This document shows, in pieces, positions 15,778-23,992 of a stretch of DNA of 29,264 nucleotides; positions within the stretch are counted from its first letter, which is position 1, and each line of letters starts with the position of its first letter. Origin of the DNA: CAJWPI01 sp964571215 (GTDB lineage Bacteria > Pseudomonadota > Gammaproteobacteria > Magnimaribacterales > Magnimaribacteraceae). Where the stretch lies: NCBI GenBank assembly GCA_964571215.1, contig CAZMZZ010000018.1, positions 1-29,264 of the forward strand, written 5' to 3'. The notes beneath the pieces are model-generated. The model worked only from the letters and a program-made list of their open reading frames with translations. It was not told where the DNA came from and searched no databases. Position numbers and translations under genes: made by a program.

Positions 15778-18006
15778 ATGCTTTCTTTATTTAAAGTTAA
15801 TTTGAGTACCAATGTTAAATATACTATGGTATTAATGACTGCAATCTTTTTGATTTCTTGTTCAGAAGAAAAGACTGTGGGTTTTCTAGAGGGTGCTGGA
15901 GAAGTTACAGATAGACCTATACCCGAAGAAATAATCATAGAGCGCTCCATAGCTCAGAAGAATGCTTCTTTGAAAAGAGTGAATAGATCTAAAGAAATCC
16001 TTTTTGGGGATTTACATGTTCATAGTACTTTCTCAACAGACGCAAATCTATGGAGCTTACCAATTCAATACGGAAGAAATGAAGGGGCTCATCCTGTAGG
16101 AGACGCATGTGATTATGCAAGGTTTTGTTCCTCGGTAGATTTTTGGTCAATTAATGATCATGCAGAAGCAACTACCCCTAGGAAATGGAAATCAACAAAA
16201 GAATCTATAAGAGCTTGTAATGCTGTGTCTTTAGATAAAAAGAACCAAGATATGGTAACCTTTCTTGGATGGGAATGGACCCAAGCTGCAGTCAATCGTA
16301 ATGAACATTATGGACATAAAAACATTATTCTTTTAGAAGAAGATGATGACAAAGTTCCATTGAGGCCAATTGCATCCACCGGAACAGGTAGTGATTTTAT
16401 AAGAGGAAGAGTACCTTTATTTAACATATCTGAAGGAGTTGCAGATTTAATCTCCTCAAAAGAGGACAAGCAAAGACTTGCCAACTTCTCTGTATTTAAT
16501 AACGAATACAAACCTATACCAGACTGTTCTGGAGAAGAGTCATTATGGGATGAATTTTGTTATGAAGATACCTCTTCTCCCTCTGAGTTATTTCTAAAAC
16601 TTAAAAAACTAAATGTTGAGCACTTAGTTATCCCTCACGGAAATGCATGGGGGATTTATACCCCTACTGGACAATCTTGGGATAAACAGCTTTCGGAAGC
16701 AGATCCTGAAGAAAATAGAGAAATGCTTATTGAAATAATGTCTGGCCATGGAAATTCTGAAGAATATAGGAATTTTAGAGCAGTTGTTATTAATAAAGAT
16801 GGCGGTATATCTTGTCCTGAAAGTACAGAAGAATATCAACCAACTTGCAGAAAAGCAGCGGAGATAAGCTATAAAAGGTGCTTGAAAGAAGGAAATGACA
16901 CAAACACTTGTGATAATCAAAGTAAAGAAATTATGCGAGAATTTGCTGAAGCATCACTAAATGAACGTCAACAAATAATACCTGATACTACGATGGAAGA
17001 GTGGCTAAATGCAGGACAATGCACTGATTGCTTCCTTCCTGCATATAATTATAGACCTAAAGGATCTGTTCAATATTCTTTAGCAAAAACAAACTTTGAT
17101 AACCCTGATGTACCAAAAAATTATCGTTGGGGTTTTATAGCTTCAAGTGATGTTCATAGTTCAAGACCAGGTACTGGTTACAAAGAGGTATATCGATTGA
17201 AAAATACAGATGGCAATGGGCCTTCTAAACCCGAAGTTGCCTATGCACTTCCTGGGTTGTCTAGAAATCCAGATCTTCAGAGGTTTTCTTCTTTTCTTAC
17301 AACCGGAGGTCTTGCAGCTGTTCATTCATCAGATAGATCAAAAGAAGGGATATGGAAGGCTCTCAACAACAAAGAAACCTATGGTACAAGTGGAGATAGA
17401 ATATTACTTTGGTTTGACCTATTGAATGCTAAAGAGGGGGAATTACCAATGGGAAGTGAAGGTTCTATAGAGGAAATCCCAACTTTTGAAGTGAATGCAG
17501 TAGGTGCATTTATTCAAAAACCAGGCTGTCCAAAATTTTCTATTAATTCGTTAAGTCCTGAACGTCTAGAAAAGCTTTGTGGAGGAGAATGTTATAACCC
17601 TTCAGATGAAAGAAAAATTATTTCACGTATAGAGGTTATTCGAATTCTTCCGCAAATTTCAGAAATAGAGAATATTGATAATTTAATACAAGATCCTTGG
17701 AAAGTTGTAAATTGTCCTAAAAGCCAAGATGGATGTACTGTTAAATTTGATGACCCAGAATTTATTAATCTAAACAGGACTGTTATTTATTATGTAAGAG
17801 CTATACAAGAACCTTCTCTAGCTATTAATGCAGGAAACTTAAGATGTGAATTAAACGAAAAAGGGGAATGTATAAAAGTTAATCCTTGCTATGGAGATTA
17901 CAGAACACCTCTTAATGATGAATGCTTAGCTCCAAATGAAGAAAGAGCTTGGTCATCACCCATTTTTGTTCACAAAGCTAAGAACGGTAGCTCTTCTGGT
18001 AAATAG
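15778..18006 (+). CDS. DUF3604 (PHP-like) family lipoprotein
   Basis: 742 residues from the ATG chosen by its AAGGAG site. A hydrophobic segment ending MTAIFLISC places a lipobox (LISC) at Cys28, so the mature protein is probably a lipoprotein. The body matches DUF3604: GDLHVHSTFSTDA with Asp78, His80 and His82, the SINDHAEA motif (Asp127, His128), IPHGNAW (His287) and SSDVHSSRPGTGY (Asp458, His460). These His/Asp clusters resemble the metal sites of PHP phosphoesterases, suggesting a metal-dependent hydrolase, but activity is not established. Cys-rich stretches near 385-405 and at the C-terminus suggest disulfides. It lies 80 bp after the third Rieske gene on the same strand, and its 3' end overlaps the convergent SnoaL gene. 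Confidence 0.88.
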   Translation: MLSLFKVNLSTNVKYTMVLMTAIFLISCSEEKTVGFLEGAGEVTDRPIPEEIIIERSIAQKNASLKRVNRSKEILFGDLHVHSTFSTDANLWSLPIQYGRNEGAHPVGDACDYARFCSSVDFWSINDHAEATTPRKWKSTKESIRACNAVSLDKKNQDMVTFLGWEWTQAAVNRNEHYGHKNIILLEEDDDKVPLRPIASTGTGSDFIRGRVPLFNISEGVADLISSKEDKQRLANFSVFNNEYKPIPDCSGEESLWDEFCYEDTSSPSELFLKLKKLNVEHLVIPHGNAWGIYTPTGQSWDKQLSEADPEENREMLIEIMSGHGNSEEYRNFRAVVINKDGGISCPESTEEYQPTCRKAAEISYKRCLKEGNDTNTCDNQSKEIMREFAEASLNERQQIIPDTTMEEWLNAGQCTDCFLPAYNYRPKGSVQYSLAKTNFDNPDVPKNYRWGFIASSDVHSSRPGTGYKEVYRLKNTDGNGPSKPEVAYALPGLSRNPDLQRFSSFLTTGGLAAVHSSDRSKEGIWKALNNKETYGTSGDRILLWFDLLNAKEGELPMGSEGSIEEIPTFEVNAVGAFIQKPGCPKFSINSLSPERLEKLCGGECYNPSDERKIISRIEVIRILPQISEIENIDNLIQDPWKVVNCPKSQDGCTVKFDDPEFINLNRTVIYYVRAIQEPSLAINAGNLRCELNEKGECIKVNPCYGDYRTPLNDECLAPNEERAWSSPIFVHKAKNGSSSGK

Positions 18007-18505
18007 GATCTAGTGGTGCTCTAGCACCTCTATCAAGCAGATCTTTTGCAGGACCTTCATTCCAGGTGTCTGTTGAAGGATCAAGCCTATTCCAATCATA
18101 AACTGCATGACGGTGAGTAATAGCCCATATACCATCTCTCTTCTCTAAACTATCTAAATATCTTCCAGCTGCTACCATATCTTTATCTCCGTCTTCATTA
18201 TTTAGTCTGTGAAAAGCAAGAAAATAGCTTTCTGTCTTGGCTTTATCTCCTTCTAGATCTATTAAAATATTACATATGCAGTGTTGAGTAGCTTCCATAG
18301 TTTTCAAAACAGGAATTACCCATTCTATAAATTCCTCTGCAGTACCTTGAAACTGACCATGATCATCAGTTGCTCCTTCATGAAAACATTCAGTAAGAAG
18401 ATTCTCATCACATCTATCTATTCCTCTGGCAAGCTTATATATAACATCTTGTATCTCTAATTTATCGGCTGTTATCTCTAATCTTTTAATTGAATCCCCC
18501 TCCAT
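17978..18505 (-). CDS. SnoaL_4-type NTF2-like protein
   Basis: 175 residues with the pattern of the SnoaL_4 group: EIQDVIYKLARGIDRCDENLLTECFHEGATDDHG at the start, TQHCICNILIDLEGD in the middle, and GRYLDSLEKRDGIWAITHRHAVYDWNR near the end. Relatives include steroid and bile-acid dehydratases and small dioxygenase-like subunits; an active-site Asp/His set (Asp in GIDRCD, His in TQH) is plausible. GAAGGAGAG precedes the ATG. It is the last gene of a four-gene minus-strand operon and its final 29 bp overlap the 3' end of the DUF3604 gene. Dehydration or isomerisation of a P450 product is a reasonable guess. Confidence 0.82.
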   Translation of the reverse strand: MEGDSIKRLEITADKLEIQDVIYKLARGIDRCDENLLTECFHEGATDDHGQFQGTAEEFIEWVIPVLKTMEATQHCICNILIDLEGDKAKTESYFLAFHRLNNEDGDKDMVAAGRYLDSLEKRDGIWAITHRHAVYDWNRLDPSTDTWNEGPAKDLLDRGARAPLDPIYQKSYRS

Positions 18506-18534
18506 AATCTCTCCTTCTTTAAGAATAAATTTTT

Positions 18535-19719
18535 TTAGTTTTTAAAAAAAATTGGAACTGCAGAATGTCCTTTCACAAATTCACTATAAAGATATTGTAT
18601 ACCATCATAATCAACTTTATAGTCTGGAATGTTCTTAAATATATTTTCGAGAATGACTCTACCTTCTAATCTAGCTAAATGTTCTCCAACGCACTTATGT
18701 ATACCTATTCCAAATGTAATAGCACTGGATATATCTCGATAAATGTTATATTTATCAGGTTCTTCAAACATTCTTGGATCTCTTAAGGCAGAAGCGAATA
18801 ACATCATAACTTTATCTCCTGCTTTAAGAGTTTTGTTGTAGAAAGTTTTATCTTTGATAACTGTCCTACCAAGCATATTGTTAGGATGAGCAAACCTGAT
18901 AGTTTCACTATATGCATTAGGGATTAAAGAAAGGTCTTCTTTAACAGCTTTTTTAAAAATTGGGTTCTTATCTAATAATAATAAGGTATTTGAAACTGTT
19001 AAGGGTACTGTATCTGAACCTCCTATTATCATAGTCATTACTAAGTTAGCTATTTCTTCATCAGAATATTTTCTACCTTCAACTTCTGCATCTAACCAAA
19101 TTGATAAATGGTCTTTTTCTCCATTCTTTGAACCATTTCTTCTTTTTGTTATAAATTTCATTATTAAAGAAATAAGCTCAACCATTGCATTTAATCCTTC
19201 TTCTGTTGTCCCTATCTGTCCTGGTCTCCTAGTCCAATAAATTCTAAGAAGCTCTCTTACCTTCTTTGCAAGAGAGTCCGGTAGACCAATAAAAGTGCTA
19301 ACTAGTCTCAAAGAAGCAGGCAGTACTAAATCGTGAATTACCTCAAAATTTCCCTTGTGCAGTAAGGGAGTCATAAAATCTGTTAAGAATTCTTTTGCCC
19401 TTGGCTCAAATTCAGAAATTTTTCCTTTTAAATATTCAGGTTGAATTAAACTTCTATGAGATTTATGTCTAGGTAAATCCATTAAAGCAAAAGTTTCAGC
19501 TCCAGTAGGTTCCCCCAAGAGCAATTGACTTGTTGTCACTCCCTTTTCCACACTGAAATGTTCATAATCGGTACTAATTGCTTTAACATCTTCGTAGCGA
19601 GAAAAAAACCAACAATTATATTTCTCACTATAGTAAGCAGGTTCTTCTTCTCGAAGCTGAGTAAAGATAGATCTATCACCAGACATAAAATCTTCTTTAT
19701 AAGGATCAAAATCTATCAT
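18535..19719 (-). CDS. Cytochrome P450 (second, different family)
   Basis: 394-residue soluble P450. It has the MDLPRHKSHRSL motif near 80, the I-helix IGGSDT with Asp236/Thr237, SETIR (ExxR), and the heme loop FGIGIHKCVGEHLAR with axial Cys343. It differs throughout from the P450 at 462-1718, including Asp rather than Glu in the acid-alcohol pair. The ATG overlaps the TGA of the upstream SnoaL gene by 4 bp, showing translational coupling. Its grouping with two SnoaL-like proteins and a Gfo/Idh/MocA dehydrogenase suggests a separate oxidative module. No redox partner genes are present. Confidence 0.95.
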   Translation of the reverse strand: MIDFDPYKEDFMSGDRSIFTQLREEEPAYYSEKYNCWFFSRYEDVKAISTDYEHFSVEKGVTTSQLLLGEPTGAETFALMDLPRHKSHRSLIQPEYLKGKISEFEPRAKEFLTDFMTPLLHKGNFEVIHDLVLPASLRLVSTFIGLPDSLAKKVRELLRIYWTRRPGQIGTTEEGLNAMVELISLIMKFITKRRNGSKNGEKDHLSIWLDAEVEGRKYSDEEIANLVMTMIIGGSDTVPLTVSNTLLLLDKNPIFKKAVKEDLSLIPNAYSETIRFAHPNNMLGRTVIKDKTFYNKTLKAGDKVMMLFASALRDPRMFEEPDKYNIYRDISSAITFGIGIHKCVGEHLARLEGRVILENIFKNIPDYKVDYDGIQYLYSEFVKGHSAVPIFFKN

Positions 19720-20129
19720 TTTTTATTTTTGTTCGCATGTTCTACCATCTCATATGATTTCTGGGTATCCATGTATTCCCTGGCTTCTATAATCTTTTCT
19801 CCTTCAAACCTTAAGAAATAATGATATTCATTTTCATAAGGAACACCATCTGCAAATTCAGCCTTACCTTTTGCAGTGACAGAAGCCTTATTCCCATCTA
19901 CTAAAATGGTCTCAACTTCTATATGCAACCCCTTTGGAAAGGCTTTCAATAATTCAAATCCTACACTTCCTAGAGACTCTAGGTTATGAAAACCGGATAT
20001 TACAGATCTTCCTGGAATCCAGTAATTTATATTAGGGTGATAATATTCCCCAAGAACTTTTTCCGAATCACCATCATTAACAGCTTGAAAGAAACCTAGA
20101 ATTATTTGTCGAGCCTTATCTTTATCCAT
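19716..20129 (-). CDS. SnoaL-like / NTF2-fold protein
   Basis: 137 residues: ARQIILGFFQAVNDGDSEKVLGEYYHPNINYWIPG at the start, a central ESLGSVGFELLKAFPKGLHIEVETILVDGNKASV, and NEYHYFLRFEGEKIIEAREYMD at the end, the standard SnoaL-like layout. It begins 3 bp after the Gfo/Idh/MocA stop and overlaps the P450 start by 4 bp. It shares the general pattern of the 9245-9634 protein (NEY..W/F..E.KI..EY.D), so the two may be distant paralogues. Catalytic role unknown. Confidence 0.8.
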   Translation of the reverse strand: MDKDKARQIILGFFQAVNDGDSEKVLGEYYHPNINYWIPGRSVISGFHNLESLGSVGFELLKAFPKGLHIEVETILVDGNKASVTAKGKAEFADGVPYENEYHYFLRFEGEKIIEAREYMDTQKSYEMVEHANKNKK

Positions 20130-20132
20130 GTT

Positions 20133-21116
20133 TTACTCTATTTCCTCCCCTCTTATTGGCAAGTCTGAGAATATATATAGCTCGTCTAAAAGTTTCATAA
20201 TTTTCTTTGATTCGTTTGCAAGACTATCATCTGGACCTTCCTTAACCAATGTTAAGAATTTATCCAATTGGTAACTAAAAGTACTTTTACTTGAAAAACT
20301 TTCTTCTTTCGTTTTATTATTTTTGCTTCTTAAACAAAGTTTCCCCCATTGGCTTCTTACATAATTATCTATTCTTAAGCTACCTTCTTCCCCTAAAAAC
20401 TCTATCCAGATCTCCATATCTTTTTTTGACTCTATTGAAGAGTTTATCTTTGCTTTTGTCCTCCCTCCTATTAACAACTCAGCTTCACTTTTAATATCTA
20501 TGCGTGAGTCTGTTTGATCTCTCTTTACATTTGTAGATACTATTTCAGGATAGTCATCGAAAAAGTGCACTAAGGCATGCACTAAGTAACATCCAGGATC
20601 CATAAATGCTCCTCCTGATAAGGTGTAATCAAACCTTATATCAGGCCGTGGTATGTTGACATTAAATTTCCCTCGCATTTCATTAATCTCACCAATATCT
20701 CCTTTTCTTATTATTTCTTTTGCTTTTACAAAGGTTGAATGAAAAGAATGATGATATGCATCTAAAAGAATTAAATTTTTGTCTTTTGCTAACTCAAATA
20801 AGCTAAATGCTTCAAAGCCGTTTGAGCAAAGGGGCTTTTCACACAATACGTGTTTTCCTGCTTGAAGTGCTTTTACAGCCCATTCATAGTGAAGACCATT
20901 AGGTAAAGGTATATATATAGCCTCAACTTCCTCATCAATAATCACAGAGTCGTAATCACTATAATCTTTCTTTATTGAATGAGCTCTTGCATAGTCTTTA
21001 GCTTTAGATCCTTCTCTGGAAGAAACTGCAATTAACTCAATTTCTGGATGATTTTCAGCTGGTATTCTTAAGCCTTCTTCCAGAATTTTTGCTATTCCTA
21101 GACTTCCAAATTTCAT
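20133..21116 (-). CDS. Gfo/Idh/MocA family oxidoreductase
   Basis: 327 residues. The N-terminal Rossmann domain starts KFGSLGIAKILEEGL and contains the NGLHYEWAVKALQAGKHVLCEKPL segment with the conserved Glu93-Lys94-Pro95. The C-terminal domain includes GEINEMRGKFNVNIPRPDIRFDYTLSGGAFMDPGCYLVH, with the family's GG..D.G.Y..H signature (Asp and His near the active site). These NAD(P) enzymes oxidise sugar, cyclitol or related hydroxyls, often at C3. It leads the minus-strand operon; its ATG is only 37 bp from the divergent ATG of an epimerase-like gene, so the two are likely co-regulated. Confidence 0.9.
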   Translation of the reverse strand: MKFGSLGIAKILEEGLRIPAENHPEIELIAVSSREGSKAKDYARAHSIKKDYSDYDSVIIDEEVEAIYIPLPNGLHYEWAVKALQAGKHVLCEKPLCSNGFEAFSLFELAKDKNLILLDAYHHSFHSTFVKAKEIIRKGDIGEINEMRGKFNVNIPRPDIRFDYTLSGGAFMDPGCYLVHALVHFFDDYPEIVSTNVKRDQTDSRIDIKSEAELLIGGRTKAKINSSIESKKDMEIWIEFLGEEGSLRIDNYVRSQWGKLCLRSKNNKTKEESFSSKSTFSYQLDKFLTLVKEGPDDSLANESKKIMKLLDELYIFSDLPIRGEEIE

Positions 21117-21153
21117 TGTTTCAAATTTAACCTTTCACTGGCACAATTAGACC

Positions 21154-22011
21154 ATGTTGAATGAAAACAGCATAGTATTATGTAGTGCTACTATAGGATC
21201 AAATAACTTTGAAGATCTAGTTATAGCTGCTAGCTTAGGGGAATTTAATGCAATTAGTTTGATGGCAACTTTCTATGAAGATGCGTTGTCTAGAGGTCTT
21301 ACAATTAATGATATGAAAATTATACTTAACGATAATGGTATAGTAATAGCCGAAGTTGATGCCCTCTTATCATGGCTTCCTGGTTCAGTTCCAGAAAAGA
21401 ATGCCTCGAAATATGAATGGGAAAACTATAATAAAAGTGAAGATTTATTTTTTGAAATGGCAAGTTCTTTCGGTGCTAGGTCTATAAATGTAGCTCAAGC
21501 GTGGGGGCCTGAACTTCCTATAGAGAAAGTATCAGAGGCTTTCTCCCTTTTATGCGAAAAGGCTAAAAAGTATGACCTACTTATCTCTTTAGAATTTCTT
21601 CCGTGGTCTGGAATACCTAACCTTAACTCTGCCTACAATATAATTGACCATGCTAACCAACCAAACGGAGGGTTAATGATAGATACCTGGCATCATCATA
21701 GATCGGGGGGAAAGGTCGATGATCTTCTTGAGATACCAGGAGATAAAATAATAAGTACCCAAATAAATGGTGTTCAGAAAAATAAATGGGAAGATATTGT
21801 AGAAGAAACTATTTCTGCTAGATTGTTACCTAATGAAGGTGTAAATGACGTAATAGGCTTTATAAAAAATTTAGACCTAATCAAAAGTAAAGCCCCGATA
21901 GGGGTAGAGATATTTTCTAAAGAGCTATACAAACTTCCAAAAGAAGAAATAGGGAAAAAGGTAGGTGACTCAGTAAGAAAAGTAGTTGATAAAGCTAGGA
22001 AAATTAAATGA
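21154..22011 (+). CDS. Sugar phosphate isomerase/epimerase-like TIM barrel protein
   Basis: 285 residues of the xylose-isomerase-like/AP-endonuclease-2 superfamily. Candidate metal ligands sit at barrel strand ends in the usual order: Glu147 (SLEFLPWSG), Asp177 with His180 (IDTWHHHRSGG), Gln203 (TQINGVQ) and Glu252 (GVEIFSKE). The family isomerises or epimerises sugars and includes lyases acting on 3-keto-glycosides. No ribosome site is seen before the ATG, so a very short leader is possible. It is divergent from the Gfo/Idh/MocA gene and overlaps the following SDR by 4 bp (ATGA). Confidence 0.85.
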   Translation: MLNENSIVLCSATIGSNNFEDLVIAASLGEFNAISLMATFYEDALSRGLTINDMKIILNDNGIVIAEVDALLSWLPGSVPEKNASKYEWENYNKSEDLFFEMASSFGARSINVAQAWGPELPIEKVSEAFSLLCEKAKKYDLLISLEFLPWSGIPNLNSAYNIIDHANQPNGGLMIDTWHHHRSGGKVDDLLEIPGDKIISTQINGVQKNKWEDIVEETISARLLPNEGVNDVIGFIKNLDLIKSKAPIGVEIFSKELYKLPKEEIGKKVGDSVRKVVDKARKIK

Positions 22012-22805
22012 ATAGAAGAAAGCAGTTAGATGGGAAAATAGCTCTCATAACGGGCGCTTCACAAGGTCAAGGAGAAGCAGAGGCTAGACTCTTTGTTGAA
22101 AGAGGAGCTAAAGTAATCTTGGGGGATATCAACGAAAAGAAAGGAATGAAATTACAAAAAGAATTAGGCTCTTCAGCAGAATTTTTTAAGCTAAATGTTT
22201 CTTCTGACGAAGACTGGAAAGAGTTAATAAACAGCGTAAAGTCTAGACATCGTTACCTTAATGTTCTTATTTGTAACGCAGGAATTTCACCTGCTCCTAA
22301 AAATATTGAGAACCTTAAGTTAAAAGAATATCTCGAAGTAATTAACACGAACCAAATAGGTACTTTTTTAGCTATAAAGTCATCCTTACCTCTTCTAAAA
22401 AAAGCTAAAACAGCTTCTATAATAACTATTTCTTCTACGGCTGGCCTTAATGGCGTAACAGGGCTTGCCCCTTATGCTTCTAGTAAATTTGCTATAAGAG
22501 CTTTAACTAAAGTAGCCTCTCTTGAGTTAGGACAATATGGAATAAGAACAAATTCCATACTTCCAGGACCAATAGATACTGAAATGTTAAGACCTGAAGG
22601 AGAGTGGGGAATTGATATGAGAAAAGCTCTGGCTAATTCAAACCCTTTAGGAAAAATAGGTACTCCTACTGATATAGCTGAAATGGCGGCATTTTTGGCT
22701 TCAGATGCTAGCTCTTTTTGTAATGGAGCAGATTTTGTTGTAGATGGCGGTATACTTGCAGGAACTTTTTCACCCCCTGACTCTTCAGACCCATGGGAAG
22801 TTTAA
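22008..22805 (+). CDS. Short-chain dehydrogenase/reductase, NAD-type (3 of 3)
   Basis: 265-residue SDR with the variant cofactor motif TGASQGQG (15-22; Gln in place of the usual Ile), NAG at 90-92, Ser143, Tyr156 and Lys160 (YASSK), and a C-terminal GADFVVDGGILAG. Asp40 after strand 2 indicates NAD(H). Translation is coupled to the epimerase-like gene by a 4-bp overlap. It ends 11 bp before the convergent ABM-domain gene. The GASQGQGEAEA signature resembles SDRs acting on terpenoid or steroid alcohols, but this is a loose comparison. Confidence 0.93.
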   Translation: MNRRKQLDGKIALITGASQGQGEAEARLFVERGAKVILGDINEKKGMKLQKELGSSAEFFKLNVSSDEDWKELINSVKSRHRYLNVLICNAGISPAPKNIENLKLKEYLEVINTNQIGTFLAIKSSLPLLKKAKTASIITISSTAGLNGVTGLAPYASSKFAIRALTKVASLELGQYGIRTNSILPGPIDTEMLRPEGEWGIDMRKALANSNPLGKIGTPTDIAEMAAFLASDASSFCNGADFVVDGGILAGTFSPPDSSDPWEV

Positions 22806-22816
22806 ATTGCTGTCTT

Positions 22817-23140
22817 TTAATTAAAAGCGTCCATATCTAAACCTCCTGGCACAACTTCTTTAGACTCATAAAAATAAGCTGTAGTCTTATCAACGGGGTT
22901 CTCTTCTAAAACTGATTGAAACTTCATCATATGAGGGGTTTGGAAATGGTTTTCTAGATCTTTCATACTGTCCCATCTTTCAGTTATCCTTAATACATTT
23001 GGATTATTAATCTCCACACTAAATACATAATCTTGGCAGCCTTTTTCTTTAAGTGTTTCTTGTTCCATTTCACCTATGGAAGATTTTAATTTTTCTATGT
23101 TCGAAGAATTAGTTTCTAAAATAGCATTTACTGTAATCAT
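22817..23140 (-). CDS. Antibiotic biosynthesis monooxygenase (ABM) domain protein
   Basis: 107 residues with the ferredoxin-like ABM/YgiN layout: MITVNAILETNSSNIEKLK, then CQDYVFSVEINNPNVLRITERWDSMKDLENHFQTPHM. The RW(D)S...L..H...PH motif is diagnostic. Family members are cofactor-less quinol-type monooxygenases or heme-degrading enzymes; many are uncharacterised. It is the last gene of a three-gene set after the DUF1543 gene (15-bp gap). A 14-bp perfect AT palindrome (22814-22827) covers its stop codon. Confidence 0.85.
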   Translation of the reverse strand: MITVNAILETNSSNIEKLKSSIGEMEQETLKEKGCQDYVFSVEINNPNVLRITERWDSMKDLENHFQTPHMMKFQSVLEENPVDKTTAYFYESKEVVPGGLDMDAFN

Positions 23141-23155
23141 ATTTATTTCTCAAAT

Positions 23156-23425
23156 TTATAATTCTTTGGATTCGTCATAAGACAGAGTCTGGCCTTCTTT
23201 TCCCTCATAACTTTTTTCTAAAACAACTTTGTAACCATCTACATTTGAAATTTCTTTTATTCCGTCTATGTGCATTTTTTTATTTTTATATTCAGGTATC
23301 TCAAGCGTTTTAGTCTTTGCTTCTTTTACATCTGCTGCTGCAACAAAAAAATTCATATGAGATTCATACAAACCATCCCCAATAGAGGGATCGTAGAAGC
23401 CTACATGAACCATATACAGATTCAT
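23156..23425 (-). CDS. DUF1543-like small protein
   Basis: 89 residues: LYMVHVGFYDPSIGDGLYESHMNFFVAAADVKEAKTKT, then KKMHIDGIKEISNVDGYKVVLE. The pattern of E-S-H..FFVAA, HIDG and VDGY matches DUF1543 as I remember it. Function is unknown. It begins 4 bp after the PPOX-family gene and is followed by the ABM gene. Confidence 0.7.
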   Translation of the reverse strand: MNLYMVHVGFYDPSIGDGLYESHMNFFVAAADVKEAKTKTLEIPEYKNKKMHIDGIKEISNVDGYKVVLEKSYEGKEGQTLSYDESKEL

Positions 23426-23429
23426 TTAA

Positions 23430-23954
23430 CTAGGATTCCCATCCCCCTGGTGCGTCGGCATCAGGAGTAGCAGCCCACATTTTATCACCATCATAAACTA
23501 TCTTTTTTTCGCTTTTAAATTCGAAGACAACTCTTCCAGGAGAATCTAAAAATTGAGCAAATTGCTCTCTCTTTGCCTCGGAAGCTTGTCCATAAAGTCT
23601 TTCTGCTAAAGCTGGATAAAACCAATCGTTAAGTTCCTTATCGCCTTCATGTATAACACAAAAACCTTTGTACGTGACTGTTTTTCCTCCTCCCATCTCT
23701 GTGCCCGTACTTGTGACACAAATACAACTCCTTCCGTCTCTTCTAATAGCAGGAACTCTAACTCTGTGTTTCGTGGCTGTTAACCACAACTTACCATCAT
23801 GCTCTAAATAACTCATTATCACCCCTATGGGATGACCTTCTTTATTAGTCCACATAAAAGTGCACTCATTCTGCAATTCAATAAGCTCTTTCTCTCTTTC
23901 TGGATCTAGGGGATATTGAGTTACATCTTCATAGTCTGTTGCCATCTTATTCAT
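23430..23954 (-). CDS. Pyridoxamine 5'-phosphate oxidase-family (FMN-binding split barrel) protein
   Basis: 174 residues of the PNPOx-like split-barrel fold: LQNECTFMWTNKEGHPIGVIMSYLEHDGKLWLTA, then RVPAIRRDGRSCICV and TVTYKGFCVIHEG. Proteins of this group bind FMN or F420 and reduce or oxidise small molecules, and many are uncharacterised. GGAGGAG sits 5 nt before the chosen ATG; a second in-frame Met three codons in is possible. It leads a minus-strand set with DUF1543 and ABM genes. With the LLM-family gene nearby, a shared deazaflavin or flavin chemistry is conceivable but not shown. Confidence 0.85.
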   Translation of the reverse strand: MNKMATDYEDVTQYPLDPEREKELIELQNECTFMWTNKEGHPIGVIMSYLEHDGKLWLTATKHRVRVPAIRRDGRSCICVTSTGTEMGGGKTVTYKGFCVIHEGDKELNDWFYPALAERLYGQASEAKREQFAQFLDSPGRVVFEFKSEKKIVYDGDKMWAATPDADAPGGWES

Positions 23955-23992
23955 TTTTCTCCTCCAAAGAAGTAATTCTAAACAAAAAACGA

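Noticed and set aside
16624..16920. 98-aa minus-strand open frame inside the DUF3604 gene
   Set aside because: Composition (Phe, Ile, Cys, Arg-rich) is that of antisense of a charged protein; no start signal or recognisable motif.
22814..22827. 14-bp palindrome CTTTTAATTAAAAG as a bidirectional terminator
   Set aside because: It is all AT apart from its ends, has no loop and includes the ABM stop codon; the hairpin would be too weak.
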